DNA of 56,368 bases from contig JAFTNV010000038.1 in the NCBI GenBank assembly GCA_017451685.1, positions 1 through 56,368 on the forward strand. The letters run 5' to 3'. The DNA comes from Alistipes sp. (GTDB lineage Bacteria; Bacteroidota; Bacteroidia; Bacteroidales; Rikenellaceae). The notes beneath the pieces are model-generated. The model saw only the letters and a program-made list of their open reading frames with translations, did not search any database and was not told where the DNA came from. A program made the translations under genes and the position numbers. Position 1 is the first letter of the stretch; each line of letters begins with the position of its first letter. This document shows, piece after piece, positions 24,939-34,627 of the stretch.

Positions 24939-25889
24939 TTACTTTTCTGCGTTGTACAGCTCGCCTTGGCGGTAGCCGTGTGTGTTCATCTGTTGCACGA
25001 TAGCGTTGCGCAGCATGTCGGGGCGCAGCCCTCCAAGGGGCGAGTGGAGAAGCATGTGACGCGGGGCCTCCGAGGTGAAGCGCTCGATGGCAGTGTCGGG
25101 GCGCAAGCGACGCAGGATGTCGACGATGAGCGCAACGTAGCGCTCCACAGCATCAGGAGCACCAAAGAGGAAGTCCTCGGGGTGTTCGCACCACTCGCGG
25201 GCGATGGCCGTATGGCGGTATATCTGCAACTGGTGAAGCTTTATCGCATTGAGGCCGAGGGTGTTGATGCTGTCTATGCCCGCGATGATGTCGTCACGGC
25301 TCTCCGCGGGGAGGCCGAGGATAAAGTGCGCGCCCACATCTATGCCGAGGGCCTTGGTATCTGCCACGGCAGCCACGGCATCGGCAAAGGTGTGACCACG
25401 GTTTACGTGCCGTAGCGTAGAGTCGTATACACTCTCGATGCCATACTCCACGGCAACGTAGTAGCGTTGTCGTAAATTGGCTAATAGTTGGAGCTTTTCG
25501 GAATCTATGCAGTCAGGGCGTGTGCCGATGATGATGCCCGATATTTGTGGGTGTGTCAGCGCTTCGCAGTACAACTGTTCGAGCCTCTCTATGGATGCGT
25601 GTGTATTTGTTCCCGCCTGAAAATAAGCGATATATATGTCGCTCTTGCGCCCGCGGTTATGGTGAAATGCTAAGGCGCGGTCGATTTGCTCGGTGATGCT
25701 CTTCGCCTCGCGGCAGTAGGCGGGAGAAAATGCCTCGCCACAACAAAAAGTACATCCGCCGTATGCCACTGTTCCGTCGCGGTTGGGGCACCCGAGGCCC
25801 GCATCTATGGCGAGCTTCTGCACACGACCACCGAGGCGGTGGCGCAGGGCGCTGCCGTAGTCGTTGTATGGTAGTGGCTCTTGTGGCAT
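24939..25889 (-). CDS. YhcC-like (TIGR01212) radical SAM protein
   Basis: A 316-residue radical SAM protein of the YhcC group. The family start (YGSALRHRLGGRVQKLAIDAGLGCPNRDG) is intact and the [4Fe-4S] cysteines appear to be Cys34, Cys46 and Cys49 in a widely spaced motif (CPNRDG...GGCTFC) characteristic of this group. Downstream are YIAYFQAGTNTHAS, the SAM-binding VEYGIESVYD and AHFILGLPAES. The reaction is not established. It lies 2 bases downstream of tsaD on the minus strand, so it is probably cotranscribed. Confidence 0.9.
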   Translation of the reverse strand: MPQEPLPYNDYGSALRHRLGGRVQKLAIDAGLGCPNRDGTVAYGGCTFCCGEAFSPAYCREAKSITEQIDRALAFHHNRGRKSDIYIAYFQAGTNTHASIERLEQLYCEALTHPQISGIIIGTRPDCIDSEKLQLLANLRQRYYVAVEYGIESVYDSTLRHVNRGHTFADAVAAVADTKALGIDVGAHFILGLPAESRDDIIAGIDSINTLGLNAIKLHQLQIYRHTAIAREWCEHPEDFLFGAPDAVERYVALIVDILRRLRPDTAIERFTSEAPRHMLLHSPLGGLRPDMLRNAIVQQMNTHGYRQGELYNAEK

Positions 25890-25891
25890 TG

Positions 25892-26917
25892 TTAGAGGTC
25901 TTCGAGGCGTGCCACGGGCGACACATCGAGCGATGATAGCTCGCCCGCCATGTAGCGGTAGTATCCCGCCGTGGCAATCATCGCGGCATTGTCGGTCGTG
26001 AACTTCAGCTCCGGCAGGAATGTGCGCCAGCCACGGCGACGTCCCGCCTCGGTGATGCCGTCGCGTAGTCCCGAGTTGGCCGACACACCTCCGGCAATGG
26101 CTATATCCTTGATTTCCGTAGCCTTAGATGCCTTGATGAGCTTGTCCAAGAGGATATCGACGATGGTCTTCTGCAACGAGGCGCAGAGGTCGGCCTTATG
26201 CTTCTCGACGAAGTCGGGCTCCTGCTTCACAGCATCGCGCAGGGTGTAGAGGAATGATGTCTTAAGTCCCGAGAACGAGTAGTCGAACTCACCCTCGACA
26301 TGAGGCTTGGCAAACTTAAAGGCTGTGCTGTCGCCCTCCTTTGCCAGGCGGTCGATAACGGGGCCACCCGGGTAGGGTAGTCCCATGACCTTGGCACACT
26401 TGTCGAAGGCCTCGCCAGCGGCATCGTCGATGGTGGTGCCGATAATCTCCATCTCGGTGGGCGAGTCCACGCGCACAATCTGCGTATGTCCGCCACTAAC
26501 CAAGAGGCAGAGGAATGGGAAGTCGGGGTGCGGAAGTTCCCTGTCGGGAAGGTCGACAAAGTGCGAGAGGATATGTCCCTGAAGGTGGTTTACTTCCACC
26601 AGCGGGATATTGTTAGCGATGGATAGTCCCTTGGCAAACGATACACCAACGAGCAGCGAGCCGAGGAGGCCGGGGCCGCGCGTGAAGGCTATGGCATCCA
26701 CCTTATCGATGGTGACGCCCGCTTCCTTGAGGGCGGTGTCGACAACGGGGATGATGTTCTGCTGGTGGGCGCGTGAGGCGAGCTCGGGAATCACGCCACC
26801 GTACTTCTGGTGCACTGCCTGCGAGGCAATCACGTTGGATAGGAGCGTGCGGTTGCGGATGACTGCTGCCGAGGTGTCGTCGCACGACGACTCGATGCCG
26901 AGGATTGTAATATCCAT
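25892..26917 (-). CDS. tsaD: tRNA N6-threonylcarbamoyladenosine transferase
   Basis: Catalytic subunit that transfers the threonylcarbamoyl group to A37 of ANN-decoding tRNAs, working with TsaB and TsaE. The 341 residues are standard. It opens ILGIESSCDDTSAAVI (residues 5-20), the ASKHA nucleotide-binding start. Metal ligands His111 and His115 are in NHLQGHILSH at the same positions as in E. coli. The C-terminal TDNAAMIATAGYYR supplies the third ligand. It is divergent from tamB, a common neighbour in Bacteroidetes, with 105 bases between them. Confidence 0.96.
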   Translation of the reverse strand: MDITILGIESSCDDTSAAVIRNRTLLSNVIASQAVHQKYGGVIPELASRAHQQNIIPVVDTALKEAGVTIDKVDAIAFTRGPGLLGSLLVGVSFAKGLSIANNIPLVEVNHLQGHILSHFVDLPDRELPHPDFPFLCLLVSGGHTQIVRVDSPTEMEIIGTTIDDAAGEAFDKCAKVMGLPYPGGPVIDRLAKEGDSTAFKFAKPHVEGEFDYSFSGLKTSFLYTLRDAVKQEPDFVEKHKADLCASLQKTIVDILLDKLIKASKATEIKDIAIAGGVSANSGLRDGITEAGRRRGWRTFLPELKFTTDNAAMIATAGYYRYMAGELSSLDVSPVARLEDL

Positions 26918-26970
26918 ACTGTTGCTGTACTTTTTTGTAGTTTTTTTTTCTATGTTAATAGAAAAATTAT

Positions 26971-26978
26971 TACTTTTG
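26971..26978 (+). promoter_or_regulatory. -7 box for tamB
   Basis: TACTTTTG matches TAnnTTTG 45 bases before the tamB start. TTTC at 26947-26950 is an imperfect -33 at 20 bases. Confidence 0.6.
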
Positions 26979-27022
26979 TAGGTTAATTGCTGTAAACTGC
27001 ACAGGCTACAAAGGTCGTTTCA

Positions 27023-30000
27023 ATGCGCAAAGGTATAAAAATATTGGCAAAGGTGGTATCGACAATCATATTGTTGTTGATATTTTTGCCTGTGACCGTT
27101 ACTCTTGTGCTTAATATCGAGGCTGTGCAGAATGTTGTTGTGGAGCGCGCCTCGAAGTTCGCTACCGAGTTTTTGGGCGTGAAGGTGAGCATCGACCACA
27201 TAGACCTGGATCTTTTTTCGCGCGTGCGCGTCGAGGGTTTCTATGTCGAGGATCAAGAGCGGGATACGCTCCTCTATGTCGAGAGGGCGCGTGCTACAAT
27301 CTCGAGCCTGAATATCAAGGAGGATGGCCTTTGCTTCTCGAAGGCCGAGGCTGAGGGTGCGAAGCTCTTCTTGCAGGAGTTGGAGAATGGCGAGATAAAC
27401 ATCCGCCCCATCGTGCAGAAGATGCAGCGACCCAATGGCCAGAGTAAGTTCCGCCTCTATATCGACGACATCGAGGCCCGCGACCTCGAGTTTCGCTTCG
27501 AGCGCCTCGTGCATCGCGACCCCGAGTATGGTATCGACTACTACGACATGCAGATTACCGACATTGATGCCCGCGTGCAGAACCTCGCGGTGGTGATGGG
27601 CATCGTAAACCTTCATGTCGATAGGCTCTCGGGCGTGGAGAAGAGTGGCTTCATTATAGACAACATATCGAGTGACCTGTACGTAAACCGTGGTATTATA
27701 CGCTTCGACGAGTTCAGGGCGCGCACGGCACAGTCGTCGATATATGCACCGTCGATGCTCCTGAATGGTGCCGACTGGATGCAGTACAAGGATTACATCA
27801 ACCGCGTGTGGATGACGGGATGTGTCACCGAGTCGACGATATCTACCGACGACCTCGGCTACTTCGCCCCGGGGTTGAGGGGGTGGAATACGACGGTCAG
27901 CGATATAGATGCTACGATGGATGGCGTCGTGCGCGACTTCGAGGGTGTGCTGCGCAGTGCCAAGATTGGTGCTGATAGTTACGCTGCGGGTACGTACCAC
28001 ATCATCGGCATGCCCGACTGGCGCACGGCAAACTACATCATAGGCCTCGAAAAGGTGCATGCTACAGCGGATGATATAACGACACTCACAGATAACATAC
28101 TCAAAAACCCGCTGCCGGCAAAGGTCGTGGACATTATCGAGCGTGCCGAGTGGGTCGATGCCCGCGCCACGTTTGGTGGGCGCTTCTCATCGTTTCGCGT
28201 CGTGGGCAATGTCGCTACGGGCGTGGGTGGCTTCTCGGGCGATGTCACCATGCGCAAGGTGGCTGAAGGGGGCTACGACACACGAGGTGTGGTTAAGACC
28301 AACGACCTCGACGTGGGGCGCGCTATAGGTGTCGAGAACCTGCATAGGCTCAACTCCTCGATAGTGGTTGCCGGAAATATCGGTGGCCAGGAGGCGGGAG
28401 GTGTCGCCGGTGATGTCGATGTTAAGGTGGATAACGTAGGCTTCGGTAGCTACATATACCACGACATTGAGGGTGTGGGGCGTATTAGTGGCAAGAGTTA
28501 CTATGCCGAGGTTAACTCGCTCGACCCCAATATGGAGTTTGGCCTCTTTGCCAATATCGACATGGCGAGCGAGGTGCCGACATACGCACTCTCTCTTGCG
28601 CTCAACCGTGCCGACCTGCACGCCATAGGCGTAAACCGTCGCGATACGGTGTCGGTGCTCTCGGCAAATGTAGGTGCGGAGCTTATGGGTCGCACGCTGG
28701 AGGATATCGACGGCAACATAAGTATTGCCGATGGTGAGTACGAGTACCCGGGAGGCATCCTTAACCTTGACCGCATGCGTGTGGCTGTCGAGGGTAACAA
28801 CCATCAGAAGTTCGTGCGTGCCGAGTCGGAGTTTTTCACGCTCGACTATCACAGCCACTCGACATATCGTGAGGTGTACGACTATGTCTATAACTCGCTG
28901 AAGACCTACGTGCCGCTCCTATACGACAATGGCTCGACAATGAGCGTTCCGCGTAGCGCTACAAACTCGCCGAGCGACTATACGGCGATAACCTTCGAGG
29001 CGGGTGAGGCAATAAACGAGTTGCTTGATGCTGTGGCCGGAGGCCTCGTCATGGCGCCTGACACGGAGATGGGCATAGTGTTCAACCCCAAGAGCAATAA
29101 CCTCTCGGTGCGAGGCACGTCGGAGGCTGTGGAGTACTCGGGCGTAATCCTTGCCAATGCCGAGTGGAACATCAACAACAACAGTGTCGACTCGCTATCC
29201 ATGCGTGTGAAGTCGTCGGGCGTATATCTCGGTGCCCGCCCCTTCATGCCAAACTTCAACCTCGTGGGTGGCGCTCGCGAAAACCGAATAAGCATCACCG
29301 CGGGCTTCAAGCAGGAGAACGACAGCCCGAATAACTCCGCGATGCTCGGCCTCAGCGCCAAGTTCAGCCGTAACGCCGCGACCAACCGTCGCTCGGTACA
29401 TATCGACATCTCACCGTCGCACTTTACGACATCTACGCAGCAGTGGAAGCTCTTCTCGCGCGGCATCGACATCGACTCCACGCGCATAGATGTGCGCGAC
29501 CTGCGCATCGTGCGCCCCGACCAGCAGCTCATTGTCAACGGCGTAGCCTCGCGCGAGCGTAGCGACTCGATACGTCTTACGCTCGACGACTTCGATATAT
29601 CGCCCCTGTCGGCACTCATCAGCCGCTGGGGATATAACGTAGGTGGCGTGTCGAATGGATATGCTACGGTGAAGTCGGCACTCAACAACCCCGAGATTGA
29701 GGCGAGCATATCCCTCGACAGCATCGACGTCAACGGCATCAAGGCACCCCCGCAGGAGATAACCTCGAACTGGGACTTCGAGGCTAACCGTGCACGTGTC
29801 ATCATTAGCGATAGGGAGTCGCGCGACACGGTGATACGTGGCTACTACCAGCCGCAGGGTAATCGCTATTGGGCACAGGCGCGCATGCGCAACGTGAAGG
29901 TTGAGCTTATCTCGCCCTTCCTCAAGGGCATAATCTCGGACATCGAGGGCGATGCCAACATTCTTGCCGAGGTGCGCGGTGAGGGTCGCCAGGCGGTGCT

Positions 30001-31633
30001 CAGTGGTGGTGCCACGGTAGACTCCATAGGTGCCACGGTGGACTATACGAAGGTGCGCTATACGGCGCCCTACGCCAAGCTCACGATTGCCGACAACCAC
30101 ATACGTGCCGAGCATGTGCCAGTCTACGACCCCGAGGGTCACATGGGACACTACTCGATGGATATAAACCTGAATCATCTGTCGAATGTGACGTACGACA
30201 TCGAGATTGACGCCCGCGACATGCTCGTCTTGGATACCGACACGAAGGATAACGACCTCTTCTATGGCCATGTATACGCCTCGGGTGCCGCCTCGTTCCG
30301 TGGCGACAAGCGAGGTATAAAGATGGATATCGAGGGTACGAGTGGCGACAACTCGAAGTTCTTCATGCCGCTCTTGGGTAAGGAGGATGTGGCGTATGCC
30401 GACTTTGTGAAGTTCAAGGAGGCGGATGTGGCACAGGCAGACTCCACGTTCCTCACGCGCCGCATGATGGCCTACGAGCGTAAGGCGCGCGCGATGAATA
30501 CCTCGGGCGGCATGATGGATATAGACATGACGCTCAACGTGCTGCCAAACATAGAGATGCAGCTCGTCATCGACCCCACGGTGGGTGACGTCATCAAGGG
30601 TAAGGGCTCAGGGCAGCTCAACATGCACATCGTGCCCAAGGCCAACATCTTCGAGATGCGTGGCGATGTGCAGATATCCGAGGGTACGTACCTCTTCACG
30701 TTGCAGAACATCATCAACAAGCTCTTCACCGTCGTGCCGGGCTCGTCGATACATTGGACGGGAGAGCCGTTGGGTGCCACGCTTAATATCGATGCGATAT
30801 ATAGCACAAAGGCATCGCTACGTCCGCTTATTGGTAGCTCGGTGCAGGGCATCGACACCTCGCGTGCCGTGCCTGTGGACTGCTACATAAAACTTACGGA
30901 TGAACTCATGTCGCCCACGGTGACCTTCGATGTGCAGGTGCCTAACGTGGCACCCGAGATACAGACGGTGATACAGTCGACCTTGAACGACCAGCAGGCC
31001 ATCGCCACGCAGATGTTCTGGCTTCTTGTTGCCAACAGCTTCTCGGCCGAAGATACCGGAGCCATGGGTGCCTCGCTCTCTGCGACGACGGGCTTCGAGT
31101 TGTTGTCGAACCAGCTGAGCAACTGGCTCTCGGGCGATAACTACAACATCGTGCTACGCTACCGCCCGCGCACCGAGCTTACGGGTGACGAGGTGGACTT
31201 CGGCTTCTCGAAGAGCTGGCTCAACGACCGCCTCATCGTGGAGTTGGAGGGTGGTTATCTCTCGGATGCCTCGTTACAGGCGACCGAGAAGGCGTCGAAC
31301 TTCGTGGGCGAGGCCTTCATCACGTGGCTCATCGACCCCGAGGGTACGTTCCGCTTCCGCGGCTTCACGCAGACCATCGACCGCTATGGCGAGAACCAGG
31401 GCATGCAGGAGTCGGGCGTGGGCTTGTACTATAGCGAGAGCTTCAATAGGTTTAAGGATCTCAGGGAGAGCATACGCAACCACTTTGTGCACCGCGACAG
31501 CCTCGGCCGTGAGATTTCGCGCAAGGAGTACCGCGAGATAAAGGCTCGCGAGAAGGCGGCAAAACGCAATAAACGTGAGGCCGAGAGGGTTAATAAGAGT
31601 AAGACGAAAAGTGATAAGAGTGATAAACAATAA
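27023..31633 (+). CDS. Translocation/assembly module TamB-like protein
   Basis: A 1536-residue envelope protein. One N-terminal membrane helix (about 8-28) anchors a very long periplasmic beta-rich body; the C-terminal roughly 400 residues form the DUF490/TamB domain, with TamB-type features such as AEVRGEGRQAVLSGGATVDS, GKGSGQLNMHIVPKANIFEMRGDVQISEGTY and WLSGDNYNIVLRYRPRTE. The length is near that of E. coli TamB (1259) but larger, as in other Bacteroidetes. TamB bridges the membranes and is linked to phospholipid transport and outer-membrane protein insertion. A partner TamA is not in the window. The C-terminus is a lysine-rich tail. The exbB gene follows 25 bases downstream. Confidence 0.9.
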   Translation: MRKGIKILAKVVSTIILLLIFLPVTVTLVLNIEAVQNVVVERASKFATEFLGVKVSIDHIDLDLFSRVRVEGFYVEDQERDTLLYVERARATISSLNIKEDGLCFSKAEAEGAKLFLQELENGEINIRPIVQKMQRPNGQSKFRLYIDDIEARDLEFRFERLVHRDPEYGIDYYDMQITDIDARVQNLAVVMGIVNLHVDRLSGVEKSGFIIDNISSDLYVNRGIIRFDEFRARTAQSSIYAPSMLLNGADWMQYKDYINRVWMTGCVTESTISTDDLGYFAPGLRGWNTTVSDIDATMDGVVRDFEGVLRSAKIGADSYAAGTYHIIGMPDWRTANYIIGLEKVHATADDITTLTDNILKNPLPAKVVDIIERAEWVDARATFGGRFSSFRVVGNVATGVGGFSGDVTMRKVAEGGYDTRGVVKTNDLDVGRAIGVENLHRLNSSIVVAGNIGGQEAGGVAGDVDVKVDNVGFGSYIYHDIEGVGRISGKSYYAEVNSLDPNMEFGLFANIDMASEVPTYALSLALNRADLHAIGVNRRDTVSVLSANVGAELMGRTLEDIDGNISIADGEYEYPGGILNLDRMRVAVEGNNHQKFVRAESEFFTLDYHSHSTYREVYDYVYNSLKTYVPLLYDNGSTMSVPRSATNSPSDYTAITFEAGEAINELLDAVAGGLVMAPDTEMGIVFNPKSNNLSVRGTSEAVEYSGVILANAEWNINNNSVDSLSMRVKSSGVYLGARPFMPNFNLVGGARENRISITAGFKQENDSPNNSAMLGLSAKFSRNAATNRRSVHIDISPSHFTTSTQQWKLFSRGIDIDSTRIDVRDLRIVRPDQQLIVNGVASRERSDSIRLTLDDFDISPLSALISRWGYNVGGVSNGYATVKSALNNPEIEASISLDSIDVNGIKAPPQEITSNWDFEANRARVIISDRESRDTVIRGYYQPQGNRYWAQARMRNVKVELISPFLKGIISDIEGDANILAEVRGEGRQAVLSGGATVDSIGATVDYTKVRYTAPYAKLTIADNHIRAEHVPVYDPEGHMGHYSMDINLNHLSNVTYDIEIDARDMLVLDTDTKDNDLFYGHVYASGAASFRGDKRGIKMDIEGTSGDNSKFFMPLLGKEDVAYADFVKFKEADVAQADSTFLTRRMMAYERKARAMNTSGGMMDIDMTLNVLPNIEMQLVIDPTVGDVIKGKGSGQLNMHIVPKANIFEMRGDVQISEGTYLFTLQNIINKLFTVVPGSSIHWTGEPLGATLNIDAIYSTKASLRPLIGSSVQGIDTSRAVPVDCYIKLTDELMSPTVTFDVQVPNVAPEIQTVIQSTLNDQQAIATQMFWLLVANSFSAEDTGAMGASLSATTGFELLSNQLSNWLSGDNYNIVLRYRPRTELTGDEVDFGFSKSWLNDRLIVELEGGYLSDASLQATEKASNFVGEAFITWLIDPEGTFRFRGFTQTIDRYGENQGMQESGVGLYYSESFNRFKDLRESIRNHFVHRDSLGREISRKEYREIKAREKAAKRNKREAERVNKSKTKSDKSDKQ

Positions 31634-31658
31634 AATAAACTAAAACATTTCAAACGCT

Positions 31659-32390
31659 ATGATTAACAATGTAAATGCTAACCCCGCATTGGAGGGACAG
31701 ACAGATTCAGTGGCTATGGTCGAGGAGGCTATTCGTCAGACAGGTGAGACGGCCGACAACGTGTCGATAGGCTTTTGGGAGCTATTCACAAGTGGCGGAT
31801 GGCTCATGTGGGTGCTTGTGGCCCTTGCTGCCGTGATGGTCTTCATCTTCGTTGAGCGCTTCATCGCCATACGTAAGGCTACGCGCATCGACAATAACTT
31901 CATGAACCGAATCCGTGACTATATCTCGGAGGGTAACATCAACGCTGCTGTTGACCTCTGTCGTCGCACCGACTCGCCTGTGGCTCGCATGGTGGAGAAG
32001 GGCATCGAGCGTATCGGCCGTCCCATGGGTGACATACAGACGGCCATCGAGAATGTGGCTAATGTGGAGGTTGCCAAGCTTGAGACGGGACTTCCGTGGT
32101 TGGCATCTATCTCGGGTGGTGCCCCGATGATTGGCTTCTTGGGCACGGTAGTAGGTATGGTGCAGGTGTTTATCGGCATGTCGGCAAATACGTCGGGTGC
32201 CATCGAGCTCTCGCAGCTCTCGGCAGGTATGTACGTGGCGATGGTGACAACCGTGGGTGGTCTTATCGTCGGCATCCCCGCATACTTCGGTCACAACTAC
32301 CTCGTGGCACGTATCGAGAAGCTTATATTTAGAATGGAGGCTACGACAATCGCCTTTATGGATATCCTTAACCAGCCCGTACAAAAATAG
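31659..32390 (+). CDS. exbB: MotA/TolQ/ExbB proton channel protein
   Basis: A 243-residue inner-membrane protein with three membrane helices in the ExbB/TolQ layout. The first (about 45-65) is followed by a large cytoplasmic loop with MVEKGIERIGRPMGDIQTAIENVANVEVAKLETGLPWLASISGGAPMIGFLGTVVGM, the hallmark of the family, and a last helix pair. It forms the pentameric channel that uses proton motive force with ExbD. The next genes encode ExbD and a TonB-like protein, so the set energises outer-membrane TonB-dependent transport, or acts as a Tol-like system. Confidence 0.92.
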   Translation: MINNVNANPALEGQTDSVAMVEEAIRQTGETADNVSIGFWELFTSGGWLMWVLVALAAVMVFIFVERFIAIRKATRIDNNFMNRIRDYISEGNINAAVDLCRRTDSPVARMVEKGIERIGRPMGDIQTAIENVANVEVAKLETGLPWLASISGGAPMIGFLGTVVGMVQVFIGMSANTSGAIELSQLSAGMYVAMVTTVGGLIVGIPAYFGHNYLVARIEKLIFRMEATTIAFMDILNQPVQK

Positions 32391-32397
32391 TTGAGCT

Positions 32398-32838
32398 ATG
32401 GCAATAAAGCGAAGTTCTAAGGTAGACTCGTCGTTCTCATCGTCGTCGATGACCGACCTCATCTTCTTGTTGCTGGTATTCTTTATCCTGGCAACGACGC
32501 TCATAAACCCGAATAATGCCGTGAAGCTCACGCTGCCGTCATCGTCGAGCGAGGAGGGTGACCCCTCGGTCATTGCCCTCTCGGTTGTGGGTGATGCTGC
32601 GAGCCCCTCGGGATATAGGTATTATATCAACAACGACGAGGCTTACGATGCTGTCACGGAGGTGGCTGCGGCACTGCGCAACCACTATGCCGAGTATGAG
32701 GGTCGCCCCGTCGAGGAGCAGCCCTACATATCGTTGCGCTGCGACGAGAAGGTCACGGTCGATGCTCTCGTTGAGATTATAGACCTCACACGCGAGGAGG
32801 AGTATAAAATGGTGCTTGCAACCAAGGAGAAGAGATAA
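32398..32838 (+). CDS. exbD: ExbD/TolR biopolymer transport protein
   Basis: A 146-residue protein with a short cytoplasmic N-terminus, one membrane helix starting SMTDLIFLLLVFFILATT with the essential proton-carrying Asp20, and a periplasmic domain ending in a typical TolR/ExbD fold. It begins 7 bases after exbB, and its stop overlaps the start of the TonB-like gene (TAATG), so the three are translationally coupled. Confidence 0.9.
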   Translation: MAIKRSSKVDSSFSSSSMTDLIFLLLVFFILATTLINPNNAVKLTLPSSSSEEGDPSVIALSVVGDAASPSGYRYYINNDEAYDAVTEVAAALRNHYAEYEGRPVEEQPYISLRCDEKVTVDALVEIIDLTREEEYKMVLATKEKR

Positions 32839-33548
32839 TGGAGTATTACAATCCTATAGATCGCTCGTCGAAGCGCTATGCTGCCATCATCACGGCTGTG
32901 GTGATGCTCGGCATGGCGTTGCTTGTGAGCTTCATAGAGGTTGAGGTTGTCACCGTGCCTAAGGCTACGCCACCCTTGGAGATTGTCTTCGAGGAGGTGG
33001 CTGCGCTGGAGGAGCCTAAGCGTGTGCCTCAGCAGAGTGCCCCCACGGATCAGCGCCGCGACCTGCGCCCCGCGCATGTCGAGGAGGCAAAGACCGAGTC
33101 GAGCAACCAGACCTCGGGCGAGGCGGAGCGCACGGAGACGGTAAACCCCAACGCTCTGTTTAAGCCTACGGTGGGTAATAGCGCCGAGACGGTGCCTACG
33201 GGCAACCGCCTTGCTCCCGATGGCGAGAAGGAGCAAAACCGAGGCGAGGGTACGGGCTATAACCTTCAGGGTACCGACCAGCTCGATGCCGGCCTTCAGG
33301 GCCGTGGCCTGAGGGAGGGACTGCCGAAACCCGCAACGCGCTATAATACGGCGGGTAGGGTGGTTGTTTACGTAACCATCGACAGCGATGGTAACGTGCT
33401 CACGGCAACCGTAGACCTCGATGGCACCACGACGTCGGATGCTACGCTACGCCGCCTGGCCGTAGAGGCTGCGAAGAAGGCTAAGTTTAAGCCGAGCAGC
33501 CGTACGGAGCAGGGAGGTAAGATTAGATATGACTTTAAGTTGCACTAA
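32838..33548 (+). CDS. TonB-family energy transducer
   Basis: A 236-residue protein: a membrane helix at about 16-34, a long low-complexity Pro/Glu/Arg/Thr/Gly-rich spacer to about 160, and a C-terminal TonB domain (RVVVYVTIDSDGNVLTATVD..., ending AKFKPSSRTEQGGKIRYDFKLH). It belongs to the group with a TonB/TolA-like C-terminal domain often called 'energy transducer TonB'. Its first base is shared with the exbD stop (TAATG). It probably conveys energy from ExbB-ExbD to outer-membrane receptors. Confidence 0.85.
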   Translation: MEYYNPIDRSSKRYAAIITAVVMLGMALLVSFIEVEVVTVPKATPPLEIVFEEVAALEEPKRVPQQSAPTDQRRDLRPAHVEEAKTESSNQTSGEAERTETVNPNALFKPTVGNSAETVPTGNRLAPDGEKEQNRGEGTGYNLQGTDQLDAGLQGRGLREGLPKPATRYNTAGRVVVYVTIDSDGNVLTATVDLDGTTTSDATLRRLAVEAAKKAKFKPSSRTEQGGKIRYDFKLH

Positions 33549-33551
33549 CGG

Positions 33552-33944
33552 ATGAAGAGAGTATTTACGCTTGTAGCCATGGCTGTGGTCATGCTTGGCG
33601 GTAATATTCGGGCCGAGAGTCCCGAGGGTGCCGACATCGAGTTTCAGACAAAGGTCGTAGACCTCGGCACGCTGTCGCAGGATGACGATAAGCAGCTCGT
33701 GCGCCTCACGTATACCAACACGGGCGATGTGCCGTTGGTTGTCACGGAGGTGCGCACATCGTGCTCGTGTACCACGGTGCGCTACGATAGGGGTAAGGTG
33801 CTCCCGGGTGAGCGTGGTGTGCTAAACATCACTATGGAGCCTGCGAAGGCGCCCGTGGGTAGCTTCTACCGTGTGCTTCAGGTGTACTCTACGGCAAAGA
33901 GCGGCGTGCAACATATTACGCTAAAAGCAGAGATTGAAAAGTAA
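33552..33944 (+). CDS. DUF1573 domain protein, exported
   Basis: A 130-residue protein with a signal peptide (to about residue 22) and one DUF1573 domain: EFQTKVVDLGTLSQDDDKQLVRLTYTNTGDVPLVV, then VRTSCSCTTVRYDRGKVLPGERGVLNITMEPAK. The paired cysteines in SCSCT are a known feature of the domain, which has an Ig-like fold and is common in Bacteroidetes surface or periplasmic proteins. The function is unknown. It follows the TonB-like gene by 3 bases, which suggests an envelope role. Confidence 0.88.
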   Translation: MKRVFTLVAMAVVMLGGNIRAESPEGADIEFQTKVVDLGTLSQDDDKQLVRLTYTNTGDVPLVVTEVRTSCSCTTVRYDRGKVLPGERGVLNITMEPAKAPVGSFYRVLQVYSTAKSGVQHITLKAEIEK

Positions 33945-33955
33945 AGAATAGGACT

Positions 33956-34624
33956 ATGGAGATTAAACGATTGATGTTAAATCCGCTGTGCGAGAATACA
34001 TATATCGTCTGGGACGATACGAAGGAGTGTGTTATCGTAGATGCCGGTGCAATGTCGGACAAGGAGAATAGGATGATGGCCGATGTCATCGCTGAGAATG
34101 GCTTGAAGCCCGTTATGGCGATAAACACACACGGACATTTCGACCACGTGGGTGGCGTTATGTTCCTCAAGGAGGAGTATGGCGTGCAGTTCGCCTGCTC
34201 GTCGAAGGATCAGTTCCTGTTGGATGCCGCCACATCGCAGGGCACGATGTTCGGCCTTAAGTGTAACGCTACGCCCGCCATTGATGTAGACCTCGACACG
34301 GTAGACAGCCTTAAGTTTGGTAATACGGAGCTTCGCGTCATTAAGACTCCGGGACATACGCCCGGCCATGTGTCGCTATATGCTGCGGAGCATAAGGCTC
34401 TCTTTACGGGCGATACGCTCTTTCGCGAGAGCATAGGTCGCACCGACCTCCCCGGTGGCGACTACTCGTGGATTATGAAGTCTATCCTCGAGGAGATTGT
34501 GCCGCTGGGTGACGATGTGGCGGTATATCCGGGTCACGAGCGTGAGACGACCATCGGCCACGAGGTGTTGTACAACCCCTTCATCGTCGAGGTGCTTAAC
34601 AACGAGGTAAACTATAAAGGATAA
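33956..34624 (+). CDS. Metallo-beta-lactamase-fold hydrolase (glyoxalase II-like)
   Basis: A 222-residue cytosolic metallo-hydrolase. The zinc motif is complete: His59, His61, Asp63 and His64 in THGHFDHVGG. A second-site histidine is in KTPGHTPGHVSLY, with the bridging Asp in LFTGDTLFRESIGRTDLPGG and a terminal HGHE-like YPGHERETTIGHE. This is the small YcbL/glyoxalase II-like type; its substrate is probably a thioester, but this is not decided by sequence. It sits between the DUF1573 gene and trmD. Confidence 0.9.
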   Translation: MEIKRLMLNPLCENTYIVWDDTKECVIVDAGAMSDKENRMMADVIAENGLKPVMAINTHGHFDHVGGVMFLKEEYGVQFACSSKDQFLLDAATSQGTMFGLKCNATPAIDVDLDTVDSLKFGNTELRVIKTPGHTPGHVSLYAAEHKALFTGDTLFRESIGRTDLPGGDYSWIMKSILEEIVPLGDDVAVYPGHERETTIGHEVLYNPFIVEVLNNEVNYKG

Positions 34625-34627
34625 GCG

